From positions 1-50,709 of the forward strand of contig NZ_CYPR01000014.1 in NCBI RefSeq assembly GCF_001408515.1: a stretch of 50,709 bases of DNA, given 5' to 3'. The first letter of the stretch is position 1. Each line of letters opens with the position of its first letter. The DNA is from Jannaschia seosinensis (GTDB lineage: Bacteria; Pseudomonadota; Alphaproteobacteria; Rhodobacterales; Rhodobacteraceae). The notes under the pieces are model-generated. The model saw only the letters and a list, made by a program, of their open reading frames with translations, had not been told where the DNA came from and searched no databases. The translations under genes were made by a program, and so were the position numbers. Shown here in pieces: positions 41,287-49,736 of the stretch.

Positions 41287-41781
41287 TCAATCTCTCGCCG
41301 CCGCCGCATGCAGAAGATCGAAGGGCGGCACGGTGCTCTTCACCTCCTTCGTCACGATGTAGGTGAAATAGCGTGCGAGCCCGATCCGCGCCGTCAGCAT
41401 CGCATCCACCAGTGCCTGATAGCTTGCCACGTCGCGGGTCACGACCTGCATCAGGTAGTCATAGCCGCCACCGATGGCCCAGCACGCCACCACCTCTTCG
41501 TATTCCGCCACGGCGCGCTCGAAGGCCTGAAAGCTTTCCGCTCGGTGGCTCTCCAACTCGACAGTGACAAAGACGGTCACGTGGGGCCCCAGCTGCGTCA
41601 GCGAGACATCCGCCCGATAGCCGCGGATCAGACCCGCGCGTTCCAGCTTTCGCAGCCGCTCCCAGCAGGGCGTGGGCGACAGATTCACCCGCTCCGCTAA
41701 CGCGGTCTTGGTGATACGCCCCTCGCGCGAAAGAACCGACAGGATGGCGATATCCCGGTCGTCGAGGGAAAGCCTGCTCAT
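41287..41781 (-). CDS. doeX: Lrp/AsnC-family regulator, DoeX/AsnC of the ectoine locus
   Basis: The 164-residue regulator has an N-terminal winged helix (LDDRDIAILSVLSREGRITK, LSPTPCWERLRKLERAGLI) and a C-terminal RAM ligand domain (VVACWAIGGGYDYLMQVV). Members at ectoine loci sense ectoine-derived diamino acids. It diverges from uehA across 381 bases holding two copies of a 21-base motif, and leads the ssd-aminotransferase genes. No enuR (MocR-type) gene is present in the window. Confidence 0.9.
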   Translation of the reverse strand: MSRLSLDDRDIAILSVLSREGRITKTALAERVNLSPTPCWERLRKLERAGLIRGYRADVSLTQLGPHVTVFVTVELESHRAESFQAFERAVAEYEEVVACWAIGGGYDYLMQVVTRDVASYQALVDAMLTARIGLARYFTYIVTKEVKSTVPPFDLLHAAAARD

Positions 41782-41921
41782 GCGGCGCAGCGTTGGGAGG
41801 CGGCGGCGGAATTGTCAATCACGCGCCGTCCGGTACGGCCGACGATGGCTGATGGAGATGTTCCCGCCCGGCGTGCAGCCGCCGCAGCGGCTCCCCCGCA
41901 TGTGGCCGAAGAGATGGCAGC

Positions 41922-41942
41922 CTGCACAACATCTGGTCACAG
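41922..41942 (+). repeat. direct repeat copy 1, CTGCACAACA-N5-TCACAG
   Basis: This motif matches the copy at 42012-42032 at 15 of the 16 specified positions with an equal spacer. The copies start 90 bases apart, in the same orientation, between divergent asnC and uehA. They could be sites for AsnC/DoeX or another regulator. Confidence 0.5.
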
Positions 41943-42011
41943 CACCGCGTCGAATCGCACGATCTTCCACAGAGGTGATGCAACTGAATTAAGGAATTGA
42001 CGGCGTGTGGT

Positions 42012-42032
42012 CTGCACAACACAGTATGACAG
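42012..42032 (+). repeat. direct repeat copy 2, CTGCACAACA-N5-TGACAG
   Basis: This is the second copy of the motif at 41922-41942. It lies about 130 bases before the uehA start codon and just after TTGACG at 41997-42002, which may be a -35 element. Confidence 0.5.
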
Positions 42033-42162
42033 GTGACACTTCAGGGTCCATCATGGACTTCGACTGGCTGGATCCGCCGCAGCGGATTCCGGCCGTACCG
42101 TCGCCGTAACCGGTCATCAGATCGGAGCGGCCACGGCGTACAGACAGGAAGGATGATCAACC

Positions 42163-43182
42163 ATGAGTACTTCTAAAATCTTCACGGGAACGGCTCTCGC
42201 GATTTGCCTCGCGGCCACGGCGTCAAGCGCCGATACCTGGCGTTACGCCTTCGAGGAGGCGCTCGAGGAGGTGCAGGGCAAATTCGCCCAGAAGTTCAAG
42301 GAAGAGATCGAGGCCAACAGCGACCACGAGGTTCAGCTGTTCCCGTTCGGCACCTTGGGCGAGAGCGCCGACACCATGGAGCAGGCGCAAGCCGGCATCC
42401 TGCAATTCGTCGACCAGTCGCCCGGCTTCACCGGCGCGCTGATTCCTGAGGCGCAGGTCTTCTTCGTTCCCTACCTGCTGCCGCAGGACGAGGAGACGCT
42501 GCAGGAGTTCTTCCGCACCTCAACCGCAATCAACGAGATGTTCCCCGAGCTCTATGCCGAGCAGGGACTGGAACTGCTGACCATGTTCCCCGAGGGCGAA
42601 GTCTGCATGTCCACCCAGGAGCCGGTGCACAGCCCCGCAGACCTCAACGAGGTCAAGTTCCGGGTCATGACGAACCCGCTGCTGGTCGAATCCTATCAGG
42701 CGTTCGGCGCCACGCCGACGCCGCTGCCATGGGGTGAGGTTTACGGCGCGCTGCAGACCGGCATCATCCAGGGGCAGGAAAATCCCGGCTTCTTCCTCGA
42801 ATCGACAAAGATGTACGAGGTGACGGATGTCATCACCTGCATCGGCCACAACAACTTCACGACCGCCGTGATGGCCAACAAGCAGTTCTACGACGGCCTG
42901 CCGGAGGAGGACCAGCTGCTGATCCAGAGCGCCACGGACGCGGCGTTCGACTACATCCTCGACTACCAGGCCGGGCTTCAGGAAGAGAGCTTGCAGAACA
43001 TCCGGGAAGCCAAACCCGAAATGCAGGTCAACATCCTCTCCGAAGAGGAGCGGAAGCCCTTCATGGACACCGCCGTTCAGGTGGAAGAGGCGTTCATCGA
43101 CATGACCGGCGAACGCGGCAAGGCGATCCTCGACCAGATGAAGGAAGATCTGGAACAGGCCAGCCAAGCGACTTCGGGCTGA
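42163..43182 (+). CDS. uehA: ectoine/hydroxyectoine TRAP transporter substrate-binding protein
   Basis: UehA is the periplasmic protein that captures ectoines for TRAP import. It has 339 residues with a signal peptide to about residue 23 ([10 protein letters not shown], then DTWRYAFEE). The DctP fold shows [41 protein letters not shown] with the substrate-carboxylate Arg, and [20 protein letters not shown]. These stretches closely resemble UehA/TeaA. AGGAAGG stands upstream of ATG 42163. It is the first gene of uehABC-usp-eutABCD. Confidence 0.93.
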   Translation: MSTSKIFTGTALAICLAATASSADTWRYAFEEALEEVQGKFAQKFKEEIEANSDHEVQLFPFGTLGESADTMEQAQAGILQFVDQSPGFTGALIPEAQVFFVPYLLPQDEETLQEFFRTSTAINEMFPELYAEQGLELLTMFPEGEVCMSTQEPVHSPADLNEVKFRVMTNPLLVESYQAFGATPTPLPWGEVYGALQTGIIQGQENPGFFLESTKMYEVTDVITCIGHNNFTTAVMANKQFYDGLPEEDQLLIQSATDAAFDYILDYQAGLQEESLQNIREAKPEMQVNILSEEERKPFMDTAVQVEEAFIDMTGERGKAILDQMKEDLEQASQATSG

Positions 43183-43246
43183 ACCCATGACACCGTCGGG
43201 CGGGGGCAAGGCCCCGGCCCGACGGACCCCTGCAGGAGCGACTGAC

Positions 43247-43873
43247 TTGAGCAACGATCTGGACGCGGCGTCGGATGCGACGCAGACGACGGCCACCGAT
43301 CATTCGGACACCCGGGACGACATCTCGGCTTTGCCCGGAGTGCTCGGCACAATCGACCTCGCGGTCGCCCGACTGGAAGCCGTGCTTCTCGCCGCCGGCG
43401 TCCTGCTGATGGCGGCGAACACGATCGCCAACGTGATCGGGCGCTATCTGCTGGGAAGCAGCATCTTCTTCTCCGAAGAACTCAACCGCATCCTGATCAT
43501 CCTGATCACGTTCGCCGGGATCAGTTACGCCGCACGGCATGGCCGCCACATCCGTATGTCGGCGATCTACGATGCGCTGCCGCCGAAGGGTCGCAGGTGG
43601 ATGATGGTCCTGATCGCGGCGGTCACGGCGATCTGCATGTTCGCCCTTGCCTGGTACTCGTTCGGGTTCATCAAGACGTCGGCCGGCCAAGGTCGCCTGC
43701 TCCCGTCGCTCCAGGTGCCGGTCTGGTGGACCCTCGTATGGGTGCCGCTCGGCTTCACGCTGACCGGCATCCAGTATGTCCTCACCGCGTACAAGAACGT
43801 CGTCGAGGACGACATCTACCTGTCGACGAACGTGCTCGAGGGCTACGGTCGCGATGACGAGCGGGAGGTCTGA
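43247..43873 (+). CDS. uehB: ectoine TRAP transporter small permease (DctQ type)
   Basis: The protein has about 208 residues with four membrane helices ([75 protein letters not shown]). I favour a TTG start at 43247 because AGGAG lies seven bases upstream; the longer frame from ATG 43187 has no such site. The N-terminus is acidic and Thr-rich. It pairs with UehC to form the Na+-coupled importer. Confidence 0.88.
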   Translation: MSNDLDAASDATQTTATDHSDTRDDISALPGVLGTIDLAVARLEAVLLAAGVLLMAANTIANVIGRYLLGSSIFFSEELNRILIILITFAGISYAARHGRHIRMSAIYDALPPKGRRWMMVLIAAVTAICMFALAWYSFGFIKTSAGQGRLLPSLQVPVWWTLVWVPLGFTLTGIQYVLTAYKNVVEDDIYLSTNVLEGYGRDDEREV

Positions 43874-43876
43874 GCC

Positions 43877-45163
43877 GTGGCGACAACCATTTTTTCGATC
43901 ATGATCGTGCTGCTCCTGCTGGGCTTTCCGATGATGATCCCGCTCATTATCGGCGCCTTCGTCGGGTTCTACAGCCTCTTCGGGGGCTTCGGCCAAATGG
44001 AGACGATGGTTCAGCAGCTGGTCGCGGGAATCCGGCCTGCCTCGCTGATTGCCGTACCGATGTTCATCTTCGCGGCCGACATCATGACCCGGGGCCAATC
44101 AGCCGGCCGGTTGATCGACATGGTGATGTCCTTTGTCGGACACGTACGCGGCGGTCTGGCCGTATCGACGGCAGCGGCTTGCACCATGTTCGGCGCCGTC
44201 TCCGGCTCGACTCAGGCCACGGTGGTCGCGGTCGGCTCTCCCCTGCGTCCGCGCATGTTGAAGGCCGGCTACAACGACAGCTTCGTGCTGGCGCTGATCA
44301 TCAACTCCGCCGACATCGCGTTCCTCATCCCCCCCTCGATCGGGATGATCATTTATGGCGTCGTCTCCGGCACCTCGATCGCCGAGCTCTTCATCGCGGG
44401 CATCGGGCCCGGCCTTCTGATCCTGGTGCTGTTCTCGATCTACAGCATGATCTACGCCCGGCGGAACAATGTCCCGACCGAACCGAAAGCGAGCTGGGGC
44501 GACCGCGGCCGTGCGGTGCGCGGCGCGCTGTGGCCGCTTGGTTTCCCGGCAATCATCATCGGCGGCATCTACGGCGGTATCTTTTCTCCGACCGAGGCCG
44601 CAGCAGCTTGCGTGCTCTACGCGCTCATCCTCGAAGTGATCGTGTTCCGGGAGCTTGACCTGAAGGGCGTGTACGAGACCGCCAAGTCTACCGGTCTGAT
44701 CACCGCTGTCGTGTTCATCCTCGTGGCAGCCGGCGCAGCTTTCTCTTGGGTAATTTCGTTCGCGCAAATCCCGCAGACAATCCTCGGCGGTATCGGCATC
44801 TCCGAAATGGGCCCGATCGGGGTACTCTTCGTCATCTCCATCGCCTTCTTCATCGGCTGCATGTTCGTCGATCCGATCGTGGTCATCCTGATCCTCGTGC
44901 CGATCTTCGCCCCTGTCGTTCAGAGCACCGGCCTCGACCCGGTCCTGGTCGGCACGATCATCACGCTGCAGGTGGCGATCGGCTCCGCCACACCGCCCTT
45001 CGGATGCGATATCTTTACGGCGGTCGCGGTCTTCAAACGCCCGTATATCGAGGTCATTCGCGGCACCCCGCCATTCATCGTCATCCTGCTCGGCGTTGCC
45101 GTCGCGCTCATCTACTTCCCGCAAATCGCGCTCTTCCTGCGTGACTTGGCCTTCAAGGGTTAA
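43877..45163 (+). CDS. uehC: ectoine TRAP transporter large permease (DctM type)
   Basis: UehC is the 428-residue channel-forming subunit with about twelve helices. Typical DctM text includes VAGIRPASLIAVPMFIFAAD, AACTMFGAVSGSTQATVVAVG, IGMIIYGVVSGTSIAELFIA, and PIGVLFVISIAFFIGCMFVD. The start is a GTG three bases after the uehB stop with GGGAGG upstream. It imports ectoines together with sodium ions. Confidence 0.93.
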   Translation: MATTIFSIMIVLLLLGFPMMIPLIIGAFVGFYSLFGGFGQMETMVQQLVAGIRPASLIAVPMFIFAADIMTRGQSAGRLIDMVMSFVGHVRGGLAVSTAAACTMFGAVSGSTQATVVAVGSPLRPRMLKAGYNDSFVLALIINSADIAFLIPPSIGMIIYGVVSGTSIAELFIAGIGPGLLILVLFSIYSMIYARRNNVPTEPKASWGDRGRAVRGALWPLGFPAIIIGGIYGGIFSPTEAAAACVLYALILEVIVFRELDLKGVYETAKSTGLITAVVFILVAAGAAFSWVISFAQIPQTILGGIGISEMGPIGVLFVISIAFFIGCMFVDPIVVILILVPIFAPVVQSTGLDPVLVGTIITLQVAIGSATPPFGCDIFTAVAVFKRPYIEVIRGTPPFIVILLGVAVALIYFPQIALFLRDLAFKG

Positions 45164-45167
45164 TGGG

Positions 45168-45611
45168 ATGAGCATTTTCTCCAACATCCTCGTGGGTTAC
45201 GACGGCTCAAAAAACGCTGCACGCGCCGTCGAAAAAGCTGCGCAGATCGCAGGTGCCTGCGACGCAAAGCTGACGGTTCTGACGGTGTACCGCCATCACA
45301 GCCTCCTCGAGGCTTCGCTGTCGATGGTCCGACCCGGCGATCCGGGCTCTATCGACAACGCGTTGCGCGGCTACGCCACGGAGGCGGCAGAGTATGGCAA
45401 GACGGTCGCGCGGGCGAACGGAGCCCCCAGCGCGCGCGCCTTCGTAAAATCCGGCCACCCTGCCCGCTCGATGGTCGAGTTCGCCCAGAAACACGACGTC
45501 GACCTCATCGTGATCGGCAGCCGCGGCCTCGGCTCGGTCGAAAATTACTTACTCGGCAGCGTCTCGCACAAGGTCTCGGGCCTTGCGCGGTGCCCCGTTC
45601 TGGTCGTGTGA
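45168..45611 (+). CDS. usp: universal stress protein of the ueh operon (TeaD-like)
   Basis: The 147-residue UspA protein starts MSIFSNILVGYDGSKNAARA. The C-terminal GSRGLGSVENYLLGSVS holds the G-x2-G-x9-G-S ATP-binding pattern. The counterpart TeaD in Halomonas modulates the ectoine TRAP transporter. Its position after uehC, four bases away, fits that role. The protein is cytoplasmic. Confidence 0.93.
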   Translation: MSIFSNILVGYDGSKNAARAVEKAAQIAGACDAKLTVLTVYRHHSLLEASLSMVRPGDPGSIDNALRGYATEAAEYGKTVARANGAPSARAFVKSGHPARSMVEFAQKHDVDLIVIGSRGLGSVENYLLGSVSHKVSGLARCPVLVV

Positions 45612-45613
45612 CA

Positions 45614-46390
45614 ATGGCGGGAATCATCGAGACCCTCGGCAATGTGCATCTCGACCCGCCCGACGGCGTCAGGCGCCTCGGCCTTGTCGCGCTCTCTACC
45701 GACCTGACCTTCGAGCGGGATGCGGCGCGGCTGCTGCCTCCGGATGACGTAGCGCTCCATGTCGCCCGCTTGGCCTTTCAAAATCCGACGACCCCGGCCA
45801 ATCTGCGCGCGATGTTGCCCGGGCTGAGCCATGCCGCCGATCTCCTGGTGCCGGGCGTGGATCTTGCGGCCATCTGCTTCGGCTGCACCTCCGCCTCGAT
45901 CACGCTCGGGGATGCGGCGGTCGACGCCGCGATCGGTCGCGTCCGCCCGACCGTTCCCGTCATCACACCGGCCCGCGCCGCCGCGAAAGCCTTCACCGCC
46001 CTCGGGATCCGCCGAATTGCGTTGCTGACACCTTATGTGGTCGAGACAACTGGCCCGGTCGCGGTATATTTCACCGATATGGGGTTCGACGTGGTGCGAA
46101 CCTGCTGTCTCGACCTTGCCGACGACCGCGACATCGCGCGCCTCTCGTCCGAAACAGTCGTCTCCGCGGCCGAGGCCGCCGACACGGCCGCGGCAGAGGC
46201 GATCTTCGTCTCCTGCACTTCGACGCCCGCTCTCGGCCTAATTGCCGAAATCGAGGCGCGGCTTGGCAAGCCCGTGATCACGTCGAATCAGGCGAGCCTT
46301 TGGCAAATGCTCGACATCGCGGGGGTCCCGATGCCCAAAGGCTATGGCCGGCTCTTCGACGCCAAACGTGAACTGGATGGCGCAGCATGA
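45614..46390 (+). CDS. eutA: ectoine utilization protein EutA (Asp/Glu racemase superfamily)
   Basis: EutA is a 258-residue member of the aspartate/glutamate racemase-arylmalonate decarboxylase superfamily. Paired cysteines Cys91 in CFGCTSAS and Cys201 in VSCTSTPAL occupy the usual catalytic places. It is thought to help convert hydroxyectoine to an ectoine-pathway intermediate. The gene starts two bases after usp and overlaps eutB (ATGA). Confidence 0.9.
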   Translation: MAGIIETLGNVHLDPPDGVRRLGLVALSTDLTFERDAARLLPPDDVALHVARLAFQNPTTPANLRAMLPGLSHAADLLVPGVDLAAICFGCTSASITLGDAAVDAAIGRVRPTVPVITPARAAAKAFTALGIRRIALLTPYVVETTGPVAVYFTDMGFDVVRTCCLDLADDRDIARLSSETVVSAAEAADTAAAEAIFVSCTSTPALGLIAEIEARLGKPVITSNQASLWQMLDIAGVPMPKGYGRLFDAKRELDGAA

Positions 46391-47379
46391 GCCAAGTCAG
46401 CATCGAAGACATCGAAGCCGCGCGCCACCGGATCGAGCGCCACATCCGCCGGACGCCCTGCGAACCCTCCGCCTCGCTGCGCGGGCTTGCAGGGCAGCCT
46501 GTGCACCTGAAGTTCGAACACCACCAGTTCACCGGCAGCTTCAAGATGCGGGGCGCTACCAACGCGGTGGAGCAGCTGTCGCAGGCCGAGCGTGCCCGTG
46601 GCGTAATTGGGGCCTCGACCGGAAATCACGGCCGCGCATTGGCCTTTGCCGCGCGGCGCGCCGGTGTGCACTGCGTTATCTGCATGTCGGCTCTGGTGCC
46701 GAAGAACAAGGTCGAGGCCATTGCCGCCGAGGGCGCCGAGATTCGCATCGTCGGCCGCAGTCAGGACGACGCGCAGGAAGAGGTCGACCGTCTGGTCAAG
46801 GAGGAGGGCATGGTCATGGTCCCGCCCTTCGACGATGCGCGTGTCATTGCCGGCCAAGGGACGCTGGGACTGGAGCTTCTCGAAGACGTGCCGGACCTTG
46901 CGGTGGCGCTGGTGCAGCTTTCGGGCGGCGGGCTGATTTCCGGCGTTGCCGCAGCGTTGAAAGCCAGGAAGCCTGACATCCGCGTGGTCGGCATCACGAT
47001 GGCCCGGGGCGCAGCGATGCACGCAAGCCTCGCCGCCGGAAAGCCGGTTTCGGTTGAGGAGTTGCCGACGCTTGCCGACTCGCTCGGCGGCGGGATCGGC
47101 CTCGGCAATCGCCACACGTTTTCAATGGTCCGCGACCTCGTCGATGATGTCGTGCTCCTCAGCGAGGAAGAAATCGCGGACGGCGTTCGCCATGCCTATT
47201 GGCGCGAACGGCAGGTGGTGGAGGGCGGCGGCGTGGTGGGCATCTCGGCGCTCCTGCACGGATACATTCGCCCGGAAGGGCCTGTGGCCGCGATCCTCAC
47301 CGGCGCCAGCATTGACATGAACGTCCATCATCGCCTCATCTCTGGCGAGAACGTGGATCTGATGCAGGAGGCCTTCTGA
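46387..47379 (+). CDS. eutB: hydroxyectoine utilization dehydratase EutB
   Basis: EutB is a 330-residue fold-type II PLP enzyme related to threonine dehydratase. The PLP Lys is K53 in FTGSFKMRGATNAV; GASTGNHGRALAFAARRAGV and VQLSGGGLISGVAAALKA bind phosphate and substrate. It is thought to dehydrate the hydroxylated intermediate of 5-hydroxyectoine breakdown. It shares its start with the eutA stop. Confidence 0.93.
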   Translation: MSQVSIEDIEAARHRIERHIRRTPCEPSASLRGLAGQPVHLKFEHHQFTGSFKMRGATNAVEQLSQAERARGVIGASTGNHGRALAFAARRAGVHCVICMSALVPKNKVEAIAAEGAEIRIVGRSQDDAQEEVDRLVKEEGMVMVPPFDDARVIAGQGTLGLELLEDVPDLAVALVQLSGGGLISGVAAALKARKPDIRVVGITMARGAAMHASLAAGKPVSVEELPTLADSLGGGIGLGNRHTFSMVRDLVDDVVLLSEEEIADGVRHAYWRERQVVEGGGVVGISALLHGYIRPEGPVAAILTGASIDMNVHHRLISGENVDLMQEAF

Positions 47380-47384
47380 ACCTG

Positions 47385-48377
47385 ATGCCGAAGATAACGT
47401 TGCTTTCGGAGTCGGATCTGCGAGGCCTCGTGGCCCTCGACACCGAAGCCGTCAACGTGGTCGAGGACGCATTTCGCACGCTCGCGACCGGAGAGGTGGT
47501 GATGCCGCCGATCCTGTCGATGGAAATCGCACCCGCCAATGGCGAAGTCGACGTGAAGACCGCCTACGTCCCCGGCCTGCCAAGCTTTGCCATCAAGGTC
47601 TCTCCCGGCTTTTTCGACAACCCCAAGATCGGCCTGCCATCAACCTCCGGCCTGATGATGCTGCTTTCGGCGCGGACGGGACAGGTCGAGGCGTTGCTGC
47701 TCGACAACGGCTACCTTACCGATATCCGGACCGCGGCTGCGGGAGCCGTCGCCGCGCGCCACCTTGCCCGCCCCGATGCACAGAATGCGGCAATTCTCGG
47801 CGCCGGCATGCAGGCGCGCTTGCAACTGATAGCCCTCTGCCTCGTTCGCCCGATACGTCGCGCAACGATCTGGGCACGCGATCTCGCCAAAGCCGAAGCC
47901 GCCGCGCGGGAGCTGTCGGAAATCCTCGGGATCACCGTCAGCGCATCCGGGAGTGCCGATGCGGCCGTCGAAGCAGCCGACGTGATTGTGACGACCACGC
48001 CCGCCACCACCCCCATTGTTATGGCCGATTGGCTCCGTCCGGGGCAGCACGTCACCGCCATGGGCTCCGACCAGCACGAGAAGTGCGAGCTTGAACCGGC
48101 CTGCCTTTCCCGCGCCGATCTCTACGTGCCAGATCGGCTGTCGCAGACGCGCGATCTCGGCGAACTTCGTGCCGCCATTGTGGCAGGCGCGATGTCCGTC
48201 GACCAAGAATATCCCGAGCTCGGTCAGGTCGTGGCCGGCAATTCACCGGGCCGCGACACGGACGGCCAGATCACCATCGCCGACCTGACCGGGACCGGCG
48301 TTCAGGACACCGCAATCGCCAACCATGCATTTCGCCGTGCCCGCGACGCTGGGATCGGCACCCTTTACGAAAGCTAA
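47385..48377 (+). CDS. eutC: ectoine utilization protein EutC (ornithine cyclodeaminase family)
   Basis: EutC is a 330-residue member of the ornithine cyclodeaminase/mu-crystallin family. It has VDVKTAYVPGLPSFAIKVSP with the catalytic Lys, LLLDNGYLTDIRTAAAGAVA, the NAD loop ILGAGMQARLQL, and VTAMGSDQHEKCELEPACL. It is thought to reduce the imine made by EutB and so return hydroxyectoine to the ectoine pathway. It lies five bases after eutB. Confidence 0.92.
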   Translation: MPKITLLSESDLRGLVALDTEAVNVVEDAFRTLATGEVVMPPILSMEIAPANGEVDVKTAYVPGLPSFAIKVSPGFFDNPKIGLPSTSGLMMLLSARTGQVEALLLDNGYLTDIRTAAAGAVAARHLARPDAQNAAILGAGMQARLQLIALCLVRPIRRATIWARDLAKAEAAARELSEILGITVSASGSADAAVEAADVIVTTTPATTPIVMADWLRPGQHVTAMGSDQHEKCELEPACLSRADLYVPDRLSQTRDLGELRAAIVAGAMSVDQEYPELGQVVAGNSPGRDTDGQITIADLTGTGVQDTAIANHAFRRARDAGIGTLYES

Positions 48378-48380
48378 AAC

Positions 48381-49568
48381 ATGGCCATCATCGACACCTT
48401 CCGATTCACCGACGCAGAATATGAAAGCCGCTTGGCGCGAACGCGCGAAGCAATGGAGAAGGCCGGGGTCGACGTTCTCATCACGTCGGACCCGTCGAAC
48501 ATGGCATGGCTGACCGGCTATGACGGCTGGTCCTTTTACGTCCATCAGGCGGTGATCATCGGACCGACCGGCGAACCGGTATGGTTCGGGCGCGAGCAGG
48601 ATGCACAGGGCGCGCTAAGGACCACGTACATGGCCGAAGCCGACATCATCTGCTATCCGGACTACTTCGTTCAGTCCAACGAACGGCACCCGATGGACTA
48701 CCTCGCCGCCAAGCTCACGGAACGGGCGTGGCATACCGGCAGGATCGGCGTCGAGATGGACAATTACTGGTTCTCGGCGCGCGGTTACCGGGCTCTTTCG
48801 GACGGTCTGGCGAATGAGCTGGTCGACATTACCGGCCTCGTCAATTGGCTGCGGGGGATCAAGTCGCCGGCCGAACTCGACCGGATGCGCAAGGCCGCCC
48901 GGATCGTGGAACGGATGCATGCCCGCATCGCCGACAAGGTCGAGCCGGGAATGCGGAAGTGCGACCTTGTCGCCGACATCTACGATGCCGCCCTGCGCTA
49001 CGATGAGGAGTGGGGCTATGGTGGCGATTATCCAGCCATCGTGCCGCTTCTGCCTTCCGGGACCGACGCCGCCGCCCCGCACCTGACGTGGGACGACAAG
49101 CCGATGAAAACCGGCGAAGGCACGTTCTTCGAGATCGCCGGGTGTTTCCGCCGTTACCATTGCCCGCTGTCGCGGACGATCTTCCTTGGCAAGCCGACGC
49201 AGCAGTTCCTCGATGCAGAGAAGGCCGTACTTGAGGGCATGGAAATGGGGCTGGAGGCGGCCCGCGCCGGCAATACCTGCGAGGATATTGCCAACGCGTT
49301 CTTCGACGTCTTGCGCAAATGGGGCATCACCAAGAACAACCGCACCGGCTATCCCATCGGTCTCAGCTATCCGCCCGATTGGGGCGAACGGACCTGCTCG
49401 CTCCGGCCCGGCGACACGACGGTGCTTCAGCCCGGTATGACCTTCCACTTCATGACCGGACTGTGGCTTGACGATTTCGGCTTTGAAATCACCGAAAGCA
49501 TCGCGATCACCGACGGGGCTCCGGAATGTCTCGCCGACGTTCCACGAAAGTTGATCGTCAAGGATTGA
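48381..49568 (+). CDS. doeA: ectoine hydrolase DoeA (EutD), M24-type
   Basis: DoeA opens the ectoine ring to N-acetyl-2,4-diaminobutyrate. The 395 residues show a creatinase/pita-bread fold: MAIIDTFRFTDAEYESRLAR, SDPSNMAWLTGYDGWSFYVH, GGDYPAIVPLLPSGTDAAAP, FFEIAGCFRRYHCPLSRTIF, NNRTGYPIGLSYPPDWGERT, and FHFMTGLWLDDFGFEITESI. These are the conserved blocks of the DoeA/EutD family. It is the last gene of the operon in this window. The expected next gene, doeB/eutE, is absent and IS256 sequence begins 168 bases on. Confidence 0.94.
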   Translation: MAIIDTFRFTDAEYESRLARTREAMEKAGVDVLITSDPSNMAWLTGYDGWSFYVHQAVIIGPTGEPVWFGREQDAQGALRTTYMAEADIICYPDYFVQSNERHPMDYLAAKLTERAWHTGRIGVEMDNYWFSARGYRALSDGLANELVDITGLVNWLRGIKSPAELDRMRKAARIVERMHARIADKVEPGMRKCDLVADIYDAALRYDEEWGYGGDYPAIVPLLPSGTDAAAPHLTWDDKPMKTGEGTFFEIAGCFRRYHCPLSRTIFLGKPTQQFLDAEKAVLEGMEMGLEAARAGNTCEDIANAFFDVLRKWGITKNNRTGYPIGLSYPPDWGERTCSLRPGDTTVLQPGMTFHFMTGLWLDDFGFEITESIAITDGAPECLADVPRKLIVKD

Positions 49569-49581
49569 CCCTTGCTTGAGC

Positions 49582-49622
49582 ACATCTGTCGGTTCCGACG
49601 TGACGACGGGATCGGCAGATGT
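49582..49622 (+). terminator. hairpin after doeA
   Basis: Arms ACATCTG (49582-49588) and CAGATGT (49616-49622), with further imperfect pairing inward, lie 13 bases after the doeA stop and are followed by TCTTA. It could end the ueh-eut transcript. The T run is poor. Confidence 0.4.
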
Positions 49623-49714
49623 TCTTATCGAGGGTGGCCATCAAGCGGGCGCAGGTATCTTCCGAGCTTAATCTGAAGGGATAGTGCCCCATTGCGTGGT
49701 GTAGGAGCGCCGAC

Positions 49715-49732
49715 CTTCGGAGAGGTCCGAAG
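49715..49732 (-). terminator. small hairpin after the IS256 transposase stop
   Basis: CTTCGG (49715-49720), six bases, CCGAAG (49727-49732) lies just beyond the transposase stop at 49737. It is short and has no clear T run, so it could be part of the IS end and not a terminator. Confidence 0.3.
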
Positions 49733-49736
49733 CTGA

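Larger units (their letters stand above)
41782..42162. promoter_or_regulatory. divergent control region between asnC and uehA
   Basis: The region of 381 bases carries no supported gene. It contains a repeated motif CTGCACAACA-N5-T[CG]ACAG at 41922-41942 and 42012-42032, and must hold the promoters of both the asnC-ssd-aminotransferase set and the ueh-eut operon. I cannot place -35/-10 elements with confidence. Confidence 0.55.
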
